In this document: positions 40,676 to 51,416 of the stretch, piece after piece | Layout: every line of letters starts with the position of its first letter | Position numbering within the stretch: position 1 is the first letter of the stretch | NCBI GenBank assembly: GCA_021774445.1 | Contig: JAJFJA010000042.1 | Span: forward strand, 186,001 to 250,000 | Direction of reading: 5' to 3' | DNA: 64,000 nt | From: Alphaproteobacteria bacterium | Lineage (GTDB): Bacteria > Pseudomonadota > Alphaproteobacteria > UBA6615 | The notes under the pieces: generated by a model | Databases searched by the model: none | Seen by the model: the letters and a program-made list of their open reading frames with translations, nothing else | Told to the model about the DNA's origin: nothing | Program-made: the position numbers and the translations under genes

Positions 40676-41125
40676 ATGAGTTATGAGCGAACCCGCGACG
40701 GCTACGTCGTTTCCGACGATCAGAGCCGGTTGGATCTGGACGTCATCCACGGCTTCCTAAAAGACGCCTATTGGTGCATTGGCGTGCCACGGGAGGTGGT
40801 GGCCCGGGCGGCGCGGCATTCGCTTTCCTTTGGGTTGTACGACCCGAGCGGCGCGCTTGTGGGGTTCGGACGCAGCGTCACCGATCACGCCACCTTCGCC
40901 TATTTGTCCGATGTCTTCGTGCTGCCGGTAGCGCGTGGCAAAGGCCTGGGGACTTGGCTGGTCGAGGCGATGATGGACCATCCCGACCATGACGGCCTGC
41001 GGCATCTGCTGCTGGCGACCGACGATGCCCATGGGCTGTATGCGAAATTCGGCTTCAAGGCCCTGGCGAAGCCGGAGGTGTTCATGCACCGGCTCGACCT
41101 GGATATCTACAAGCGGACATTGTGA
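40676..41125 (+). CDS. GNAT-family N-acetyltransferase
   Basis: 149 residues. The acetyl-CoA-binding motif is [11 protein letters not shown], preceded by LSDVFVLP and followed by [12 protein letters not shown], the usual GNAT ending. Target unknown. Its TGA overlaps the ATG of the oxoprolinase-like gene, so the two are translated together, which hints at a shared role in amino-acid derivative metabolism (inference). Confidence 0.88.
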   Translation: MSYERTRDGYVVSDDQSRLDLDVIHGFLKDAYWCIGVPREVVARAARHSLSFGLYDPSGALVGFGRSVTDHATFAYLSDVFVLPVARGKGLGTWLVEAMMDHPDHDGLRHLLLATDDAHGLYAKFGFKALAKPEVFMHRLDLDIYKRTL

Positions 41126-44100
41126 TGGCGGATGGGACAGCGGGCGGCGTGGGACAGTGGCAATTCTGGATCGACCGGGGTGGCACGTTTACCGATGTGG
41201 TGGCGCGGCGGCCGGATGGGGGGCTGGAGACCGCTAAGCTGCTGTCGGAGAACCCCGAGCACTATCAGGACGCGGCGCTGCAGGGCATTCGGTCGCTGCT
41301 CAGGCTGACCGGTGACGAGGCGATACCGGCCGGGCGCATCGAAGCGGTAAAGATGGGCACCACCGTCGCGACCAACGCCTTGTTGGAGCGTGAGGGCGAA
41401 CCGACCTTGCTGGTCATCACCCGGGGCTTTCGCGACGCCCTGCGCATCGCCTATCAGGCACGGCCGCAGTTGTTCGAGCGCGAGATTGTGTTGCCGGAAC
41501 TGCTTTACAGCCAGGTCATCGAGGTCGACGAGCGGGTGACCGCGCAAGGCGAGGTGCTGACGCCGCTGGACCTGGCGGCGGCGCGGCCGCTGCTCCAACA
41601 GGCTTTCGACGACGGTATCCGATCGGCGGCGATCGTGTTCATGCATGGCTACCGCTATCCGGCCCATGAGGCCGCGGTCGGGGCGTTGACGCGGGAGATC
41701 GGCTTCACGCAGATCTCGCAAAGCCATGTGGTAAGCCCGCTGATCAAGCTGGTGGGGCGCGGCGACACCTCGGTGGTCGACGCTTATCTCTCGCCGATTC
41801 TGCGGCGCTATGTGGACCGGGTGGCGGGTGCGCTGGGCGGCGTACGGCTGATGTTCATGCAGTCCAACGGCGGGCTGGTGGATGCGCAGCAGTTTCAGGG
41901 CAAGGATGCCATTCTGTCGGGACCTGCCGGTGGTATCGTCGGGGCGGTGGAGACTTGCGCGCGGGCCGGTTTCGACAAGGTCATTACCTTCGACATGGGC
42001 GGCACGTCGACCGACGTGGCCCATTATGACGGCACGTTCGAGCGTAGCTTCGAGACCCTGGTTGCCGGGGTGCGCATGCGGGCGCCGATGATGACGATCC
42101 ATACCGTGGCGGCCGGCGGCGGCTCGATGTGCGTGTTCGACGGCGCGCGCTATCGGGCGGGGCCGGAGTCCGCCGGCGCCAATCCGGGCCCGGCGAGCTA
42201 TCGCCGCGGCGGGCCACTGACGGTGACCGACTGCAATGTCATGCTCGGCAAAGTGCAGCCGCGCTTTTTCCCGCAGGTGTTCGGCCCGGGCCAGGACGAG
42301 GCGCTAGACGCGGCGGCGGTGGCGGCAAAATTCGCGGCGCTGGCGGCGGACATCACGGCGGCGACGGGGGATCATCGCAGCGCCGTGGAGGTGGCCGCCG
42401 GATTCCTGCGCATCGCCGTGGAGAATATGGCGAACGCGATCAAGAAGATCTCGGTCCAGCGCGGCTACGACGTCACGGAATACACCCTGTGCTGCTTCGG
42501 CGGCGCCGGCGGGCAGCATGCCTGCCTGGTCGCCGACGCCCTGGGCATGACCCAGGTGTTCGTGCATCCGCTGGCCGGGGTGTTGTCGGCCTATGGCATG
42601 GGCCTCGCGGATCTGCGGGTGATCCGGGAACGCTCGGTGGAAAGGCGGCTCGAACCCGCGGCGATGGCGGATCTCTCGGCAACCCTTGATGGGCTGGTGG
42701 CGGCGGCGCGCAACGAACTGACCAGCCAGGGTGTCACGCAAGAGCAGATGGCCGTGCTGCGGCGGGCGCATCTGAAATATGACGGCGCCGATACGCCATT
42801 GGTGGTGGATTTCGGCCCGCTGGAAAGCATGGTCGCGGCCTTCGAGGCGGCCTATCGGGAACGCTACGGCTTTGTGATGCCGGAAACGCCCCTGGTCATC
42901 GATGCCGCCGTGGCCGAAGTTGTCGGCCATAGCGGAGACCACGCAAAAGAGACCGAGGTCGCCGCCCGGATGGGTGGCGAGGCCCCTGCCCCACGGGCTC
43001 GGGTGGAGGCGTTCATGGCCGAGGCGAGCCGAGAGACGCCGGTGTTCGATCGTGCCGCCCTGGCCCCCGGCGACCTGATCGACGGCCCGGCGATCATTTG
43101 CGAATCGGGCGCAACAACCATCGTCGAACCCGACTGGCAGGCCGAATTCACCAAGCTCGGCCATTTGGTGCTGAAGCGTATCTCCCCGTTGGCGCGGGTG
43201 GCCGCGATCGGCACGAATTGCGACCCGGTGATGCTGGAAGTCTTCAATAATTTGTTCATGTCGATCGCCGAACAGATGGGCGTCACCCTGCAAAACACCG
43301 CGTACTCGGTGAATATCAAGGAAAGGCTGGATTTCTCCTGCGCGGTGTTCGACGCGCAGGGCGGGTTGGTGGCCAATGCCCCGCATATGCCGGTGCATCT
43401 CGGGTCCATGGGCGAAAGCGTACGTGCGGTCATCGAGCAAAATCGCGGACGTATGCGTGCGGGCGACGTGTACGTCTTGAACGCCCCGTACGCCGGCGGC
43501 ACCCATCTGCCGGACATTACCGTGATTACACCGATCTTCGATGATGACGGTCACGATATCCTGTTTTACGTCGGCAGCCGGGGACATCATGCGGATATCG
43601 GCGGCACGACACCCGGTTCGATGCCGCCGGACAGCCAAACCGTCGAGCAGGAAGGGGTTTTGATCGATAATTTCAAGCTGGTCGACGCCGGCACCTTCCG
43701 GGAAACGCCGTTGCGCGAGCTGCTGGCCTCAGGGCGCTATCCGGTGCGCAATGCGGACCAGAATGTCGCGGACCTAAAGGCCCAGGTCGCCGCCAACGCC
43801 AAGGGCGTACAGGAGCTGCGGCGGATGATCGGCCATTTCGGCCTGGCGACGGTCCATGCCTATATGGAGCACGTACAGGACAATGCCGAAGAAGCCGTGC
43901 GGCGGGTGATTGACGTGCTGAAAGACGGCAGCTTCGCCTATCCGCTCGATAATGGCGCCGTGGTCAAGGTGGCGATTACCATCGACCGGACGGCGCGCCA
44001 GGCACGCGTCGACTTCACCGGTACCAGCGCGCAGTTGCCGAATAATTTCAATGCGCCGAAAGCGGTGTGCCGAGCGGCGGTGCTGTATGTGTTCCGGACC

Positions 44101-44754
44101 CTGGTGGACGACGATATTCCGCTGAATGACGGCTGCCTGAAGCCGATCGAGTTGATCGTGCCGGATGGCTGCATGCTGGCACCGCGCCATCCCGGCGCGG
44201 TGGTGGCGGGCAATGTCGAGACCTCGCAGGTGGTCACCGATACGCTTTACGGTGCCCTGGGGGTGCTCGCCGGGGCGCAAGGCACGATGAACAACGTGAC
44301 CTTCGGCAACGACCAGTATCAATATTACGAGACCGTTTGCGGCGGGGCCGGGGCGGGCCCCGACTACGACGGCACCTCGGCGGTCCATACCCATATGACG
44401 AACTCACGGCTGACCGACCCGGAGGTGCTGGAATGGCGTTTCCCGGTATTGCTGGAGAGTTTCGAGATTCGCCACGGTAGTGGCGGCAAGGGCCGCCATC
44501 ACGGCGGTGACGGGGCGCGGCGCCGATTGCGGTTCCTGGAACCGATGGAGGTGGCCATCCTGGCAAACCGCCGGGTCGTGCCGCCCTACGGCCAAGCCGG
44601 CGGCGAACCCGGGGCACCGGCGCGTAACTGGGTCGAGCGGGCCGACGGCACCACGGTGCCGATGACCGGTACGGACAAATGTTCAGTTGGGCCCGGCGAC
44701 GTATTCGTTCTGGAAACCCCCGGCGGCGGCGGTTTCGGCACGCCTGACAGTTAG
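41125..44754 (+). CDS. 5-oxoprolinase-like fused hydantoinase A/B protein
   Basis: 1209 residues. The N-terminal HyuA part starts [21 protein letters not shown] and continues [22 protein letters not shown] and [16 protein letters not shown]; the C-terminal HyuB part runs from [19 protein letters not shown] to GGGGFGTPD. Fusion of both and the RPQLFEREI stretch match ATP-dependent 5-oxoprolinase, which opens 5-oxoproline to glutamate. Hydantoin or acetophenone hydrolases share the fold but are usually split, so oxoprolinase is favoured. It lies 3.5 kb from gamma-glutamyltransferase. Confidence 0.88.
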   Translation: MADGTAGGVGQWQFWIDRGGTFTDVVARRPDGGLETAKLLSENPEHYQDAALQGIRSLLRLTGDEAIPAGRIEAVKMGTTVATNALLEREGEPTLLVITRGFRDALRIAYQARPQLFEREIVLPELLYSQVIEVDERVTAQGEVLTPLDLAAARPLLQQAFDDGIRSAAIVFMHGYRYPAHEAAVGALTREIGFTQISQSHVVSPLIKLVGRGDTSVVDAYLSPILRRYVDRVAGALGGVRLMFMQSNGGLVDAQQFQGKDAILSGPAGGIVGAVETCARAGFDKVITFDMGGTSTDVAHYDGTFERSFETLVAGVRMRAPMMTIHTVAAGGGSMCVFDGARYRAGPESAGANPGPASYRRGGPLTVTDCNVMLGKVQPRFFPQVFGPGQDEALDAAAVAAKFAALAADITAATGDHRSAVEVAAGFLRIAVENMANAIKKISVQRGYDVTEYTLCCFGGAGGQHACLVADALGMTQVFVHPLAGVLSAYGMGLADLRVIRERSVERRLEPAAMADLSATLDGLVAAARNELTSQGVTQEQMAVLRRAHLKYDGADTPLVVDFGPLESMVAAFEAAYRERYGFVMPETPLVIDAAVAEVVGHSGDHAKETEVAARMGGEAPAPRARVEAFMAEASRETPVFDRAALAPGDLIDGPAIICESGATTIVEPDWQAEFTKLGHLVLKRISPLARVAAIGTNCDPVMLEVFNNLFMSIAEQMGVTLQNTAYSVNIKERLDFSCAVFDAQGGLVANAPHMPVHLGSMGESVRAVIEQNRGRMRAGDVYVLNAPYAGGTHLPDITVITPIFDDDGHDILFYVGSRGHHADIGGTTPGSMPPDSQTVEQEGVLIDNFKLVDAGTFRETPLRELLASGRYPVRNADQNVADLKAQVAANAKGVQELRRMIGHFGLATVHAYMEHVQDNAEEAVRRVIDVLKDGSFAYPLDNGAVVKVAITIDRTARQARVDFTGTSAQLPNNFNAPKAVCRAAVLYVFRTLVDDDIPLNDGCLKPIELIVPDGCMLAPRHPGAVVAGNVETSQVVTDTLYGALGVLAGAQGTMNNVTFGNDQYQYYETVCGGAGAGPDYDGTSAVHTHMTNSRLTDPEVLEWRFPVLLESFEIRHGSGGKGRHHGGDGARRRLRFLEPMEVAILANRRVVPPYGQAGGEPGAPARNWVERADGTTVPMTGTDKCSVGPGDVFVLETPGGGGFGTPDS

Positions 44755-44794
44755 TCCAAAGACAACCTGCCCGCATGAGACTCGCGATCCTCCC

Positions 44795-44853
44795 TTGAAG
44801 GAAACTCTTTTAAGTGTATATGCACTTATCATTGCTTTGTGCGGCTACACTTA
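44795..44853 (+). promoter_or_regulatory. Promoter overlapped by a palindromic operator-like site
   Basis: TTGAAG (44795-44800) and TATATG (44817-44822) form a promoter with 16-bp spacing. The -10 box is exactly the centre of an inverted repeat, TAAGTG (44811-44816) and CACTTA (44823-44828), with a third CACTTA half-site at 44848-44853. A repressor bound here would cover the -10 box of the membrane protein gene at 44872. Confidence 0.55.
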
Positions 44854-44871
44854 ATCAAGGGAGAAATCATC

Positions 44872-45537
44872 ATGACGCTATCGACAGACACCTCCGATAC
44901 CATCGCACCGGCCAGCGCGTCCGCCGCTTGGGTGGGCGGCGCGGCACTACTTGCCGTGTGGTTCCTGACGATACTGGCGCTGGCCGTCACGGGGGTGATG
45001 GATCCGGGGCCTGGGCGGCCGCCCTTACCGATACTCATTGCGATCGCCGTTCCAACGTTGGCTTTCCTTGGCGCCTATCGCGCACTACCAGGGTTCCAGT
45101 CCTTCGTATTGAACGCCGATCTGAGGCTGATCACCGCGCTGCATGCGTGGCGAACCATCGGTTTTGGGTTCATCCTGTTGCATCTGAATGGGCTGTTGCC
45201 GGGGCTGTTCGCTTGGCCGGCCGGGGTCGGCGACTTCACCATCGCCATCATCGCGCCGTGGATGGTCTATCGGCTGATGCGGGACCCAAACTTCGTCAAG
45301 AGCAATCGCTACGTGTGGTGGAACCGGCTCGGTATTTTGGATTTTGTGATCGCGGTCGCGACCGGCGCCGCGACGTCCGGGGCGTTTCCGGCGCTGGTGG
45401 CCGACGGCACTACCTCGGCGGCGATGTCGACTTTGCCGCTGGCGATGATCCCCGGCTTTTTCGTGCCGCTGTTTATCCTGCTGCATCTGACGGCCTTGCT
45501 GCAGGCCGCGGCCGCGCGCCGGGGTGAAGCCTCATAG
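44872..45537 (+). CDS. Multi-pass membrane protein, function unknown
   Basis: 221 residues from an ATG with GGGAGAA upstream. Six hydrophobic segments are predicted from about residue 20 to the end. No transporter or enzyme motif is recognised. The stretches HAWRTIGFGFILLHLNGLLPG and WWNRLGILDF are the most distinctive. The promoter carries an operator-like palindrome, so expression is probably regulated. It is a separate transcription unit from the oxoprolinase-like gene upstream. Confidence 0.75.
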   Translation: MTLSTDTSDTIAPASASAAWVGGAALLAVWFLTILALAVTGVMDPGPGRPPLPILIAIAVPTLAFLGAYRALPGFQSFVLNADLRLITALHAWRTIGFGFILLHLNGLLPGLFAWPAGVGDFTIAIIAPWMVYRLMRDPNFVKSNRYVWWNRLGILDFVIAVATGAATSGAFPALVADGTTSAAMSTLPLAMIPGFFVPLFILLHLTALLQAAAARRGEAS

Positions 45538-45631
45538 GTCCACATACGCCGCTTTGCCCGCGGGGCCAGCTAGCCTATGTTTTGTGCGAGCGCCCGGCCA
45601 TACCGGCCGGGCGACGGACGGAGCAACAGGA

Positions 45632-47032
45632 ATGGCGCTTGGGGCGGCTACGGCAGGAAAACTCGACGACAGGGTCAGCCGGGCGCTGACCGCCTTGCTG
45701 GGCGACCGGATGACCACTGCCCAGGCTGTCCGCGAGCACCACGGTAGTGGTGAGGACTACTTCAAGCCGGTCCCGCCGGACGCGGTATGCTTCGTACGAA
45801 GCACTGAGGAAGTCGCGGAAATCGTCAAGATTTGCGCCGCCCACAAGGTGCCAATTATCCCGTTCGGCACCGGCACCTCCCTGGAAGGCCATGTGACCGC
45901 GCCCTATGGCGGGGTCTGCATCGACCTGTCGCAAATGGCGGACGTGCTCGAGGTCAATGGCGAAGACCTCGACTGCCGGGTGCAGGCGGGCGTGCGGCGC
46001 AAGCAGATCAACGAGTATCTGCGGGACACCGGATTGTTTTTTCCCATCGATCCCGGCGCCGACGCGTCCCTGGGCGGGATGGCGGCGACCCGCGCAAGCG
46101 GCACCAATGCGGTACGCTACGGCACGATGCGGGAAAATGTGCTGGGGCTGACCATGGTGCTGGCGGACGGGCGGGTGATCCGGACCGGCGGTCGGGCGCG
46201 CAAATCGGCGGCGGGCTACGATCTGACCCGCCTGTTCGTGGGCAGCGAGGGCACGCTCGGGATCATCACGGAGGTGCAGCTGCGGCTTTACGGCATCCCG
46301 GAAAAGATGGCGTCGGCGGTGTGCCAGTATCCAAGCCTGGAGGACGCGGTAAACACGGTGATCCTGACGATTCAGGCCGGCGTGCCGGTGGCCCGTATCG
46401 AGCTGCTGAACGACGTGCAGATGGGCGCCTGTATCGATTACTCGAAGCTGGAGGGCTATGAGGCCAAGACGACGCTGTTCTACGAATTTCATGGCAGCGA
46501 GGCGGCGGTTGCGGAACAAGCCGATACGGTAAAGGCAATTTCCGACGAGCATGGCGGCAGCGCGTTTCAGTGGACGGCGCGCACGGAGGACCGCAACAAG
46601 CTGTGGCAGGCCCGTCATGACGCCTATTACTCAGCCCTGGCGCTGGAACCAGGCAAGCGGGCCATGGCCAGCGATGTGTGCGTGCCAATATCGCGGCTAG
46701 CCGAGACGATCTCCGGGGCGGCGGCCGATGTCGAGGCCGCCGGATTCCGCGCCCCAATTCTGGGGCATGTCGGAGACGGCAATTTCCACCTGGTGTTCCT
46801 CATCGATCCCGATGACAAGGACGAAGCAGCGCGCGCCCATGGAGCGAACGAGCTCATCGTGCAGCGCGCCCTTGCCAATGGCGGCACCTGCACCGGCGAA
46901 CATGGCATCGGGGCCGGCAAAATGGAGTTCCTGGTCGCCGAGCATGGCGAGGCGGTCAGTGTCATGCGACAGCTCAAACAGACATTGGATCCCGACAACA
47001 TCATGAACCCAGGAAAGATGCTAAGGCCGTGA
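45632..47032 (+). CDS. FAD-linked oxidase, D-lactate dehydrogenase-like
   Basis: 466 residues; the ATG at 45632 is 36 codons into the open frame and begins the conserved part. An FAD_binding_4 domain (about 40-220, with PIIPFGTGTSLEGHV and GADASLGGMAATRASGTNAVRYG) is followed by the FAD-oxidase C domain with GHVGDGNFHLVFLIDP and GEHGIGAGKMEFL. This is the pattern of D-lactate (cytochrome) and glycolate oxidase GlcD-type enzymes; substrate is uncertain. A GTG-started gene overlaps its stop. Confidence 0.9.
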   Translation: MALGAATAGKLDDRVSRALTALLGDRMTTAQAVREHHGSGEDYFKPVPPDAVCFVRSTEEVAEIVKICAAHKVPIIPFGTGTSLEGHVTAPYGGVCIDLSQMADVLEVNGEDLDCRVQAGVRRKQINEYLRDTGLFFPIDPGADASLGGMAATRASGTNAVRYGTMRENVLGLTMVLADGRVIRTGGRARKSAAGYDLTRLFVGSEGTLGIITEVQLRLYGIPEKMASAVCQYPSLEDAVNTVILTIQAGVPVARIELLNDVQMGACIDYSKLEGYEAKTTLFYEFHGSEAAVAEQADTVKAISDEHGGSAFQWTARTEDRNKLWQARHDAYYSALALEPGKRAMASDVCVPISRLAETISGAAADVEAAGFRAPILGHVGDGNFHLVFLIDPDDKDEAARAHGANELIVQRALANGGTCTGEHGIGAGKMEFLVAEHGEAVSVMRQLKQTLDPDNIMNPGKMLRP

Positions 47033-47451
47033 CCCTGCCCGAACTCTGTGAACGCGAAATCCGCGACCTGCACGCCTTTTTCGTCGATTGGCGCGCGGGG
47101 CGCTTGCCGCATACCGACGAGGCCTTCGACCGGATGGTTCGGGTTATGCATCCCGAGTTCATCATTATTCCGCCGAACGGGAAGCTGGAAAAACTGGCGC
47201 CGCTGTTGGGACGGCTGGAGGTTGGGCATGGCAGCAACGATGCGTTCGAGATCGACATCCGCAATTTCGTGCCGCGCCAAGAATGGGATGGCCATTGCCT
47301 GGTGACCTATGAGGAGTGGCAGAACGACCGCGGCAGCAAGTCCGGGCGCTTGAGTTCGGCCCTGTTCACGGCGGCGCCGGATATCGACGAAGGCGTGCGA
47401 TGGCTGGCGGTGCACGAAACCTGGCTGCCCGGCAAGAGCCCGACGCCGTAG
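47029..47451 (+). CDS. SnoaL/NTF2-like small protein (possible), hypothetical
   Basis: 140 residues from a GTG overlapping the oxidase stop (GTGA), so co-translated with it. The N-terminus RDLHAFFVDWRAG, MHPEFIIIPPNGK in the middle and a C-terminal WLAVHETWLPG suggest an NTF2-like alpha-beta cone fold of the DUF4440 type. No catalytic residues can be assigned. The link to the D-lactate dehydrogenase-like enzyme suggests a helper or detoxifying role (inference). Confidence 0.7.
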   Translation: MTLPELCEREIRDLHAFFVDWRAGRLPHTDEAFDRMVRVMHPEFIIIPPNGKLEKLAPLLGRLEVGHGSNDAFEIDIRNFVPRQEWDGHCLVTYEEWQNDRGSKSGRLSSALFTAAPDIDEGVRWLAVHETWLPGKSPTP

Positions 47452-47580
47452 ATCCGCGTACGATTACCCCATCGTCATCAACTCAGTTTCTGGAACGCCG
47501 GACGCCACCCACCGCAAAGACGGCAGTAGTGCACCGCTATGCGCTAGCACGGCTGGGCGGCGCCTCCTATAAGGGCCGCA

Positions 47581-49419
47581 ATGGCTGTTAACCCCACTTC
47601 CGCCCCGCCGCAGCTGGCCCTGCGCGGCGTCACTCTCGGCTTCGGCGGCGAACCCTTATTGACCGACGCCGACCTGGCGCTGTTGCCGGGCGATCGGGCA
47701 TGTCTGGTGGGCCGCAACGGCAGCGGCAAGTCGACTTTGCTGAAGGCGCTGGCCGGACTGATCGAGCCGGATAGCGGGGAACGCTATGTGGAGCCGGGCC
47801 TGACGATCGGCTATCTGCCGCAAGATCCGGCGCTGCCGGCGGGGATGCGCGTCACCGACTATGTCGCCGATAGCAGCGGCGAACGGGCGCCACGACATGC
47901 GGTGGATAAGGTGCTGCATCGGCTTGAGCTGGAGGGCGGTCGGGCCGTCGATGGCCTTTCCGGCGGCGAGGGTCGCCGGGCCGCCCTGGCGCGCGCCCTG
48001 GTCGCGGCGCCGGATGTGCTGCTGCTGGACGAGCCGACCAACCATTTGGACCTGCCGACGATTCTATGGCTCGAAAAAATGCTGACCGGCAGCGGCGCGA
48101 CACTGCTGATGATCAGCCATGACCAGGCCTTTTTGCGGGCGATAACCACACGGGTGTGCTGGGTCCGCCGGTCGCAGGTGCTGAGCCATCCGCGAGGCTA
48201 TGGGGATTTCGACCGGTGGGCAGACCAAATACAGGCGGAAGAAGAGAATACGCGGGCGAAATTATCGCAGCATATCAAGGCCGAGAGTCACTGGCTGGTG
48301 CATGGGGTCACGGCGCGGCGGCGGCGCAACCAGGGCCGCCTTGCGAAACTGGAGCAGTTGCGGGCCGAGCGACGGACACTGCTTGGCGGCGGCGGCAAGG
48401 CGTCCCTGACAGCGGTTTCGGGACGGCAGAGCGGCAAGCTGGTCATCGAAGCCACGGATTTGCACAAGGCGTTCGGCGACCTCGTCGTCATCGACAAGTT
48501 CTCCACCCGCATTCAGCGTGGCGAGCGCGTCGGCTTCATCGGTCCGAACGGCGCCGGCAAGACGACGCTGCTGAACCTGCTGACGGGCCGGCTGGCGCCG
48601 GACCGGGGGACGCTGCGGCTCGGCACTAAGCTGGATATCGCGGTTTTCGACCAGAAACGGCAGAGCCTGAACCCCAATGAGACTTTGTGGAGAACCTTGG
48701 TGGAAGGCGGCGGCGATTCACTGATGGTGCATGGGCGGCAAAAGCATGTGGTCGCCTATCTGCGGGATTTCTTGTTCGATGAGCGCCAAGCCCAGGCCCC
48801 GGTGAGCACGTTATCGGGCGGCGAGCGCAACCGCTTGTTGCTGGCGAAGATCCTGGCCCGACCGAGCAATATGCTGGTGCTCGATGAGCCGACCAACGAT
48901 CTCGATGCCGATACCCTGGCGTTGTTGCAAGACATGCTCGACCGATATGACGGTACGCTGCTGCTGGTCAGCCATGATCGGGACTTTCTCGACAGCATCG
49001 TGCACAGCACGATCGCCCTGGAGGGTGACGGCACCGTGCGCGAGTATGCCGGCGGCTATAGTGACTATCTGCGCCAGCGTGGCGCGCCGGCGCGCTCAAG
49101 CGCGACGTCCCGCCCTGCCGCGAAAGCCCGACCGGCGACCCCGAACAAGGCAGGGGCGACGGTCACAGGGGCGCGCAAGCTGAGCTTTCACGAAAGTCGT
49201 GAGTTGGCGGGGCTGCCGGACCGGATCGAAGCGCTGACTGCCGCGAAAGGAGAGCTGGAGGCGGCGTTGGCCAAGCCCGAACTGTATAGCAAGGATCCGG
49301 CGGCAGCGGCCACGCTGGCCGCCAAGCTCGAAGAAATCAGCGCCGGCCTGGCGACCGCGGAAGATCGGTGGCTGGCACTCGAAGCCCTGCAGGATGCCTA
49401 TTTGCGGTCGAAAGACTGA
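47581..49419 (+). CDS. uup: ABC-F ATPase, Uup type
   Basis: 612 residues, soluble, with two ABC domains. Domain 1: Walker A GRNGSGKST, signature LSGGEGRRAALAR, Walker B LLLDEPTNHLD. Domain 2: GPNGAGKTT, LSGGERNRLLLAK, LVLDEPTNDLD. The C-terminal about 90 residues form a predicted coiled coil (DRIEALTAAKGELEAAL), which distinguishes Uup from EttA and other ABC-F proteins. Uup-type factors act at ribosomes or branched DNA structures. ATG of the EamA gene overlaps its stop. Confidence 0.9.
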   Translation: MAVNPTSAPPQLALRGVTLGFGGEPLLTDADLALLPGDRACLVGRNGSGKSTLLKALAGLIEPDSGERYVEPGLTIGYLPQDPALPAGMRVTDYVADSSGERAPRHAVDKVLHRLELEGGRAVDGLSGGEGRRAALARALVAAPDVLLLDEPTNHLDLPTILWLEKMLTGSGATLLMISHDQAFLRAITTRVCWVRRSQVLSHPRGYGDFDRWADQIQAEEENTRAKLSQHIKAESHWLVHGVTARRRRNQGRLAKLEQLRAERRTLLGGGGKASLTAVSGRQSGKLVIEATDLHKAFGDLVVIDKFSTRIQRGERVGFIGPNGAGKTTLLNLLTGRLAPDRGTLRLGTKLDIAVFDQKRQSLNPNETLWRTLVEGGGDSLMVHGRQKHVVAYLRDFLFDERQAQAPVSTLSGGERNRLLLAKILARPSNMLVLDEPTNDLDADTLALLQDMLDRYDGTLLLVSHDRDFLDSIVHSTIALEGDGTVREYAGGYSDYLRQRGAPARSSATSRPAAKARPATPNKAGATVTGARKLSFHESRELAGLPDRIEALTAAKGELEAALAKPELYSKDPAAAATLAAKLEEISAGLATAEDRWLALEALQDAYLRSKD

Positions 49420-50312
49420 TGAGCATCCGGCCGGCGGACCTGGCGCTGATGGTCTTGATCATGGTGATCTGGGCCCTCAATCTGGTGGTCTCCAAGGTCG
49501 GGATTGCGCAGCTTCCGCCGCTGCTCTTCGTCTCGCTACGCTTCGCAGTCGCCGCCGTGTTGCTGGTGCCGTTCGTCAAAGTGCCGCGGCGCCACCTGCT
49601 CAAACCGATCTTCGGCGTCGCCGTGACGATGGGGCTGCTGCATTTCAGTTTCATGTTCATCGGCCTTGACGGTATAGACCCAGCAACGGCGGCGATCGCG
49701 ATCAATCTGCAGGTGCCGTTCAGCGCCACGTTGGCGGCGATTTACTTCAATGACCGGCTGGGTTGGCGGCGGGCGGTTGGCATGGTCATCGCCTTGGTCG
49801 GCGTCGGCATCGTCGCCGGGGAGCCCCGCCTGGCCGGGCAATTGGTGCCGCTTAGCCTGATTGTCGCCGCGACCCTGTTGTGGGCCATCGCGATGCTGCA
49901 GATAAAGAAAATACCGCGGATGGACGGCATCCAACTCAATGCCTGGGTGTCGGTTTTCGCCGCCCCGATGCTGCTGGCGACATCGTTGCTTTTAGAGGAT
50001 GGTCAGTGGGCGGCACTGAAAACGGCCAATTGGGTGGGGTATGGCGCCGTCGCCTACAACGCCGTGGTGGTTTTCATCTTCAGTTATGGCCTGTGGTATT
50101 ATTTGCTGCGCCGCTATCCGGTAAACGTCACGATGCCTTTTACTTTGTTGGTGCCAGTGTTCGCCGTGGTGTTTTCAGTATTACTCATAGACAACCCGCT
50201 GACCGTACCGATGGTCGTCGGGGGGCTGACAACCCTGGCCGGGGTCGCGATTATCGTGCTGCGCCAAGCCAGTAGGGTGCCTGTCCCCGCTAGCCAAGCG
50301 AAACCGGAATGA
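49419..50312 (+). CDS. EamA-family (DMT) transporter
   Basis: 297 residues with ten hydrophobic segments in two EamA repeats (about 6-135 and 150-288). The family exports amino acids or other metabolites; YedA/RhtA-like proteins are the nearest type by pattern, but the substrate cannot be read. Its ATG overlaps the uup stop and its own stop overlaps the amidase start, so uup-eamA-amidase is one operon. Confidence 0.92.
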   Translation: MSIRPADLALMVLIMVIWALNLVVSKVGIAQLPPLLFVSLRFAVAAVLLVPFVKVPRRHLLKPIFGVAVTMGLLHFSFMFIGLDGIDPATAAIAINLQVPFSATLAAIYFNDRLGWRRAVGMVIALVGVGIVAGEPRLAGQLVPLSLIVAATLLWAIAMLQIKKIPRMDGIQLNAWVSVFAAPMLLATSLLLEDGQWAALKTANWVGYGAVAYNAVVVFIFSYGLWYYLLRRYPVNVTMPFTLLVPVFAVVFSVLLIDNPLTVPMVVGGLTTLAGVAIIVLRQASRVPVPASQAKPE

Positions 50313-51004
50313 GCGCCGTACCCTTCGTACCGTCGCCCAATCACGGGCCGCGGCCTGACAATGTGCCGATCGATATGTTGGTTCTACATTATACCGGCAT
50401 GCCGGATAATAGTTCGGCCCTGGACTGGCTATGTCGGCCGGAAAGCCAGGTCAGCGCCCACTATCTGGTAGAGGAAGACGGCGACGTGAGGCAACTCGTC
50501 GCCGAGAACCGGCGGGCTTGGCATGCCGGCGTTGCGACGTGGCGGGGACGGCGAGACGTCAACGGCCGATCGATCGGCGTCGAAATCGCCAATCCCGGCC
50601 ATGAACATGGCTATCGAACCTTTCCGGTCAAGCAAATCGAGGCCGTCATCGGGCTGTGCCGGGATATCGGGCGGCAGCACCCGATCCCGCCGCGCAACGT
50701 GGTTGGCCACTCCGACGTCGCGCCGATGCGTAAGCAGGATCCGGGAGAACTCTTCCCTTGGCGGCGCTTGGCGCAAGCAGGGATCGGCCTGTGGCCGTCG
50801 CCGGCGCCGCCGCTCGACGATGATCCTCGTCGCATGCTGTCGGCATTCGGCTACGATCTAGCCAATAACGACCTGAAAACCGTCACCGTCGCCTTTCAAC
50901 GGCATTTCCGGCCGGCGCTCATCGACGGGCAGTTTGATGACGAAACATGCCGACTGCTGCAAGGTCTGCTGGATTTGGTTGCCGTCGCCGGCAATGACGC
51001 CTAG
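50309..51004 (+). CDS. N-acetylmuramoyl-L-alanine amidase with peptidoglycan-binding tail
   Basis: 231 residues with no signal peptide. An Amidase_2 domain (about 20-165) has zinc-ligand histidines in MLVLHYTG, the W-HAG region and VVGHSDVAP, and a KQDPG motif. A PG_binding_1 repeat fills residues about 175-225 (LSAFGYDL...VAFQRHF...ID). It cleaves the MurNAc-L-Ala bond, an AmpD- or AmiD-like activity in muropeptide recycling; lack of a signal favours a cytoplasmic AmpD-like role. The stop codon lies inside the predicted rnpB promoter. Confidence 0.92.
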   Translation: MSAVPFVPSPNHGPRPDNVPIDMLVLHYTGMPDNSSALDWLCRPESQVSAHYLVEEDGDVRQLVAENRRAWHAGVATWRGRRDVNGRSIGVEIANPGHEHGYRTFPVKQIEAVIGLCRDIGRQHPIPPRNVVGHSDVAPMRKQDPGELFPWRRLAQAGIGLWPSPAPPLDDDPRRMLSAFGYDLANNDLKTVTVAFQRHFRPALIDGQFDDETCRLLQGLLDLVAVAGNDA

Positions 51005-51007
51005 ATA
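50979..51007 (+). promoter_or_regulatory. rnpB: Probable rnpB promoter
   Basis: TTGCCG (50979-50984) and TAGATA (51002-51007) are spaced by exactly 17 bp. The -10 box begins with the TAG stop codon of the amidase. Predicted start at 51014-51015 coincides with the first base of the RNase P RNA P1 helix. Confidence 0.65.
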
Positions 51008-51014
51008 GATGGCG

Positions 51015-51416
<402 letters not shown>

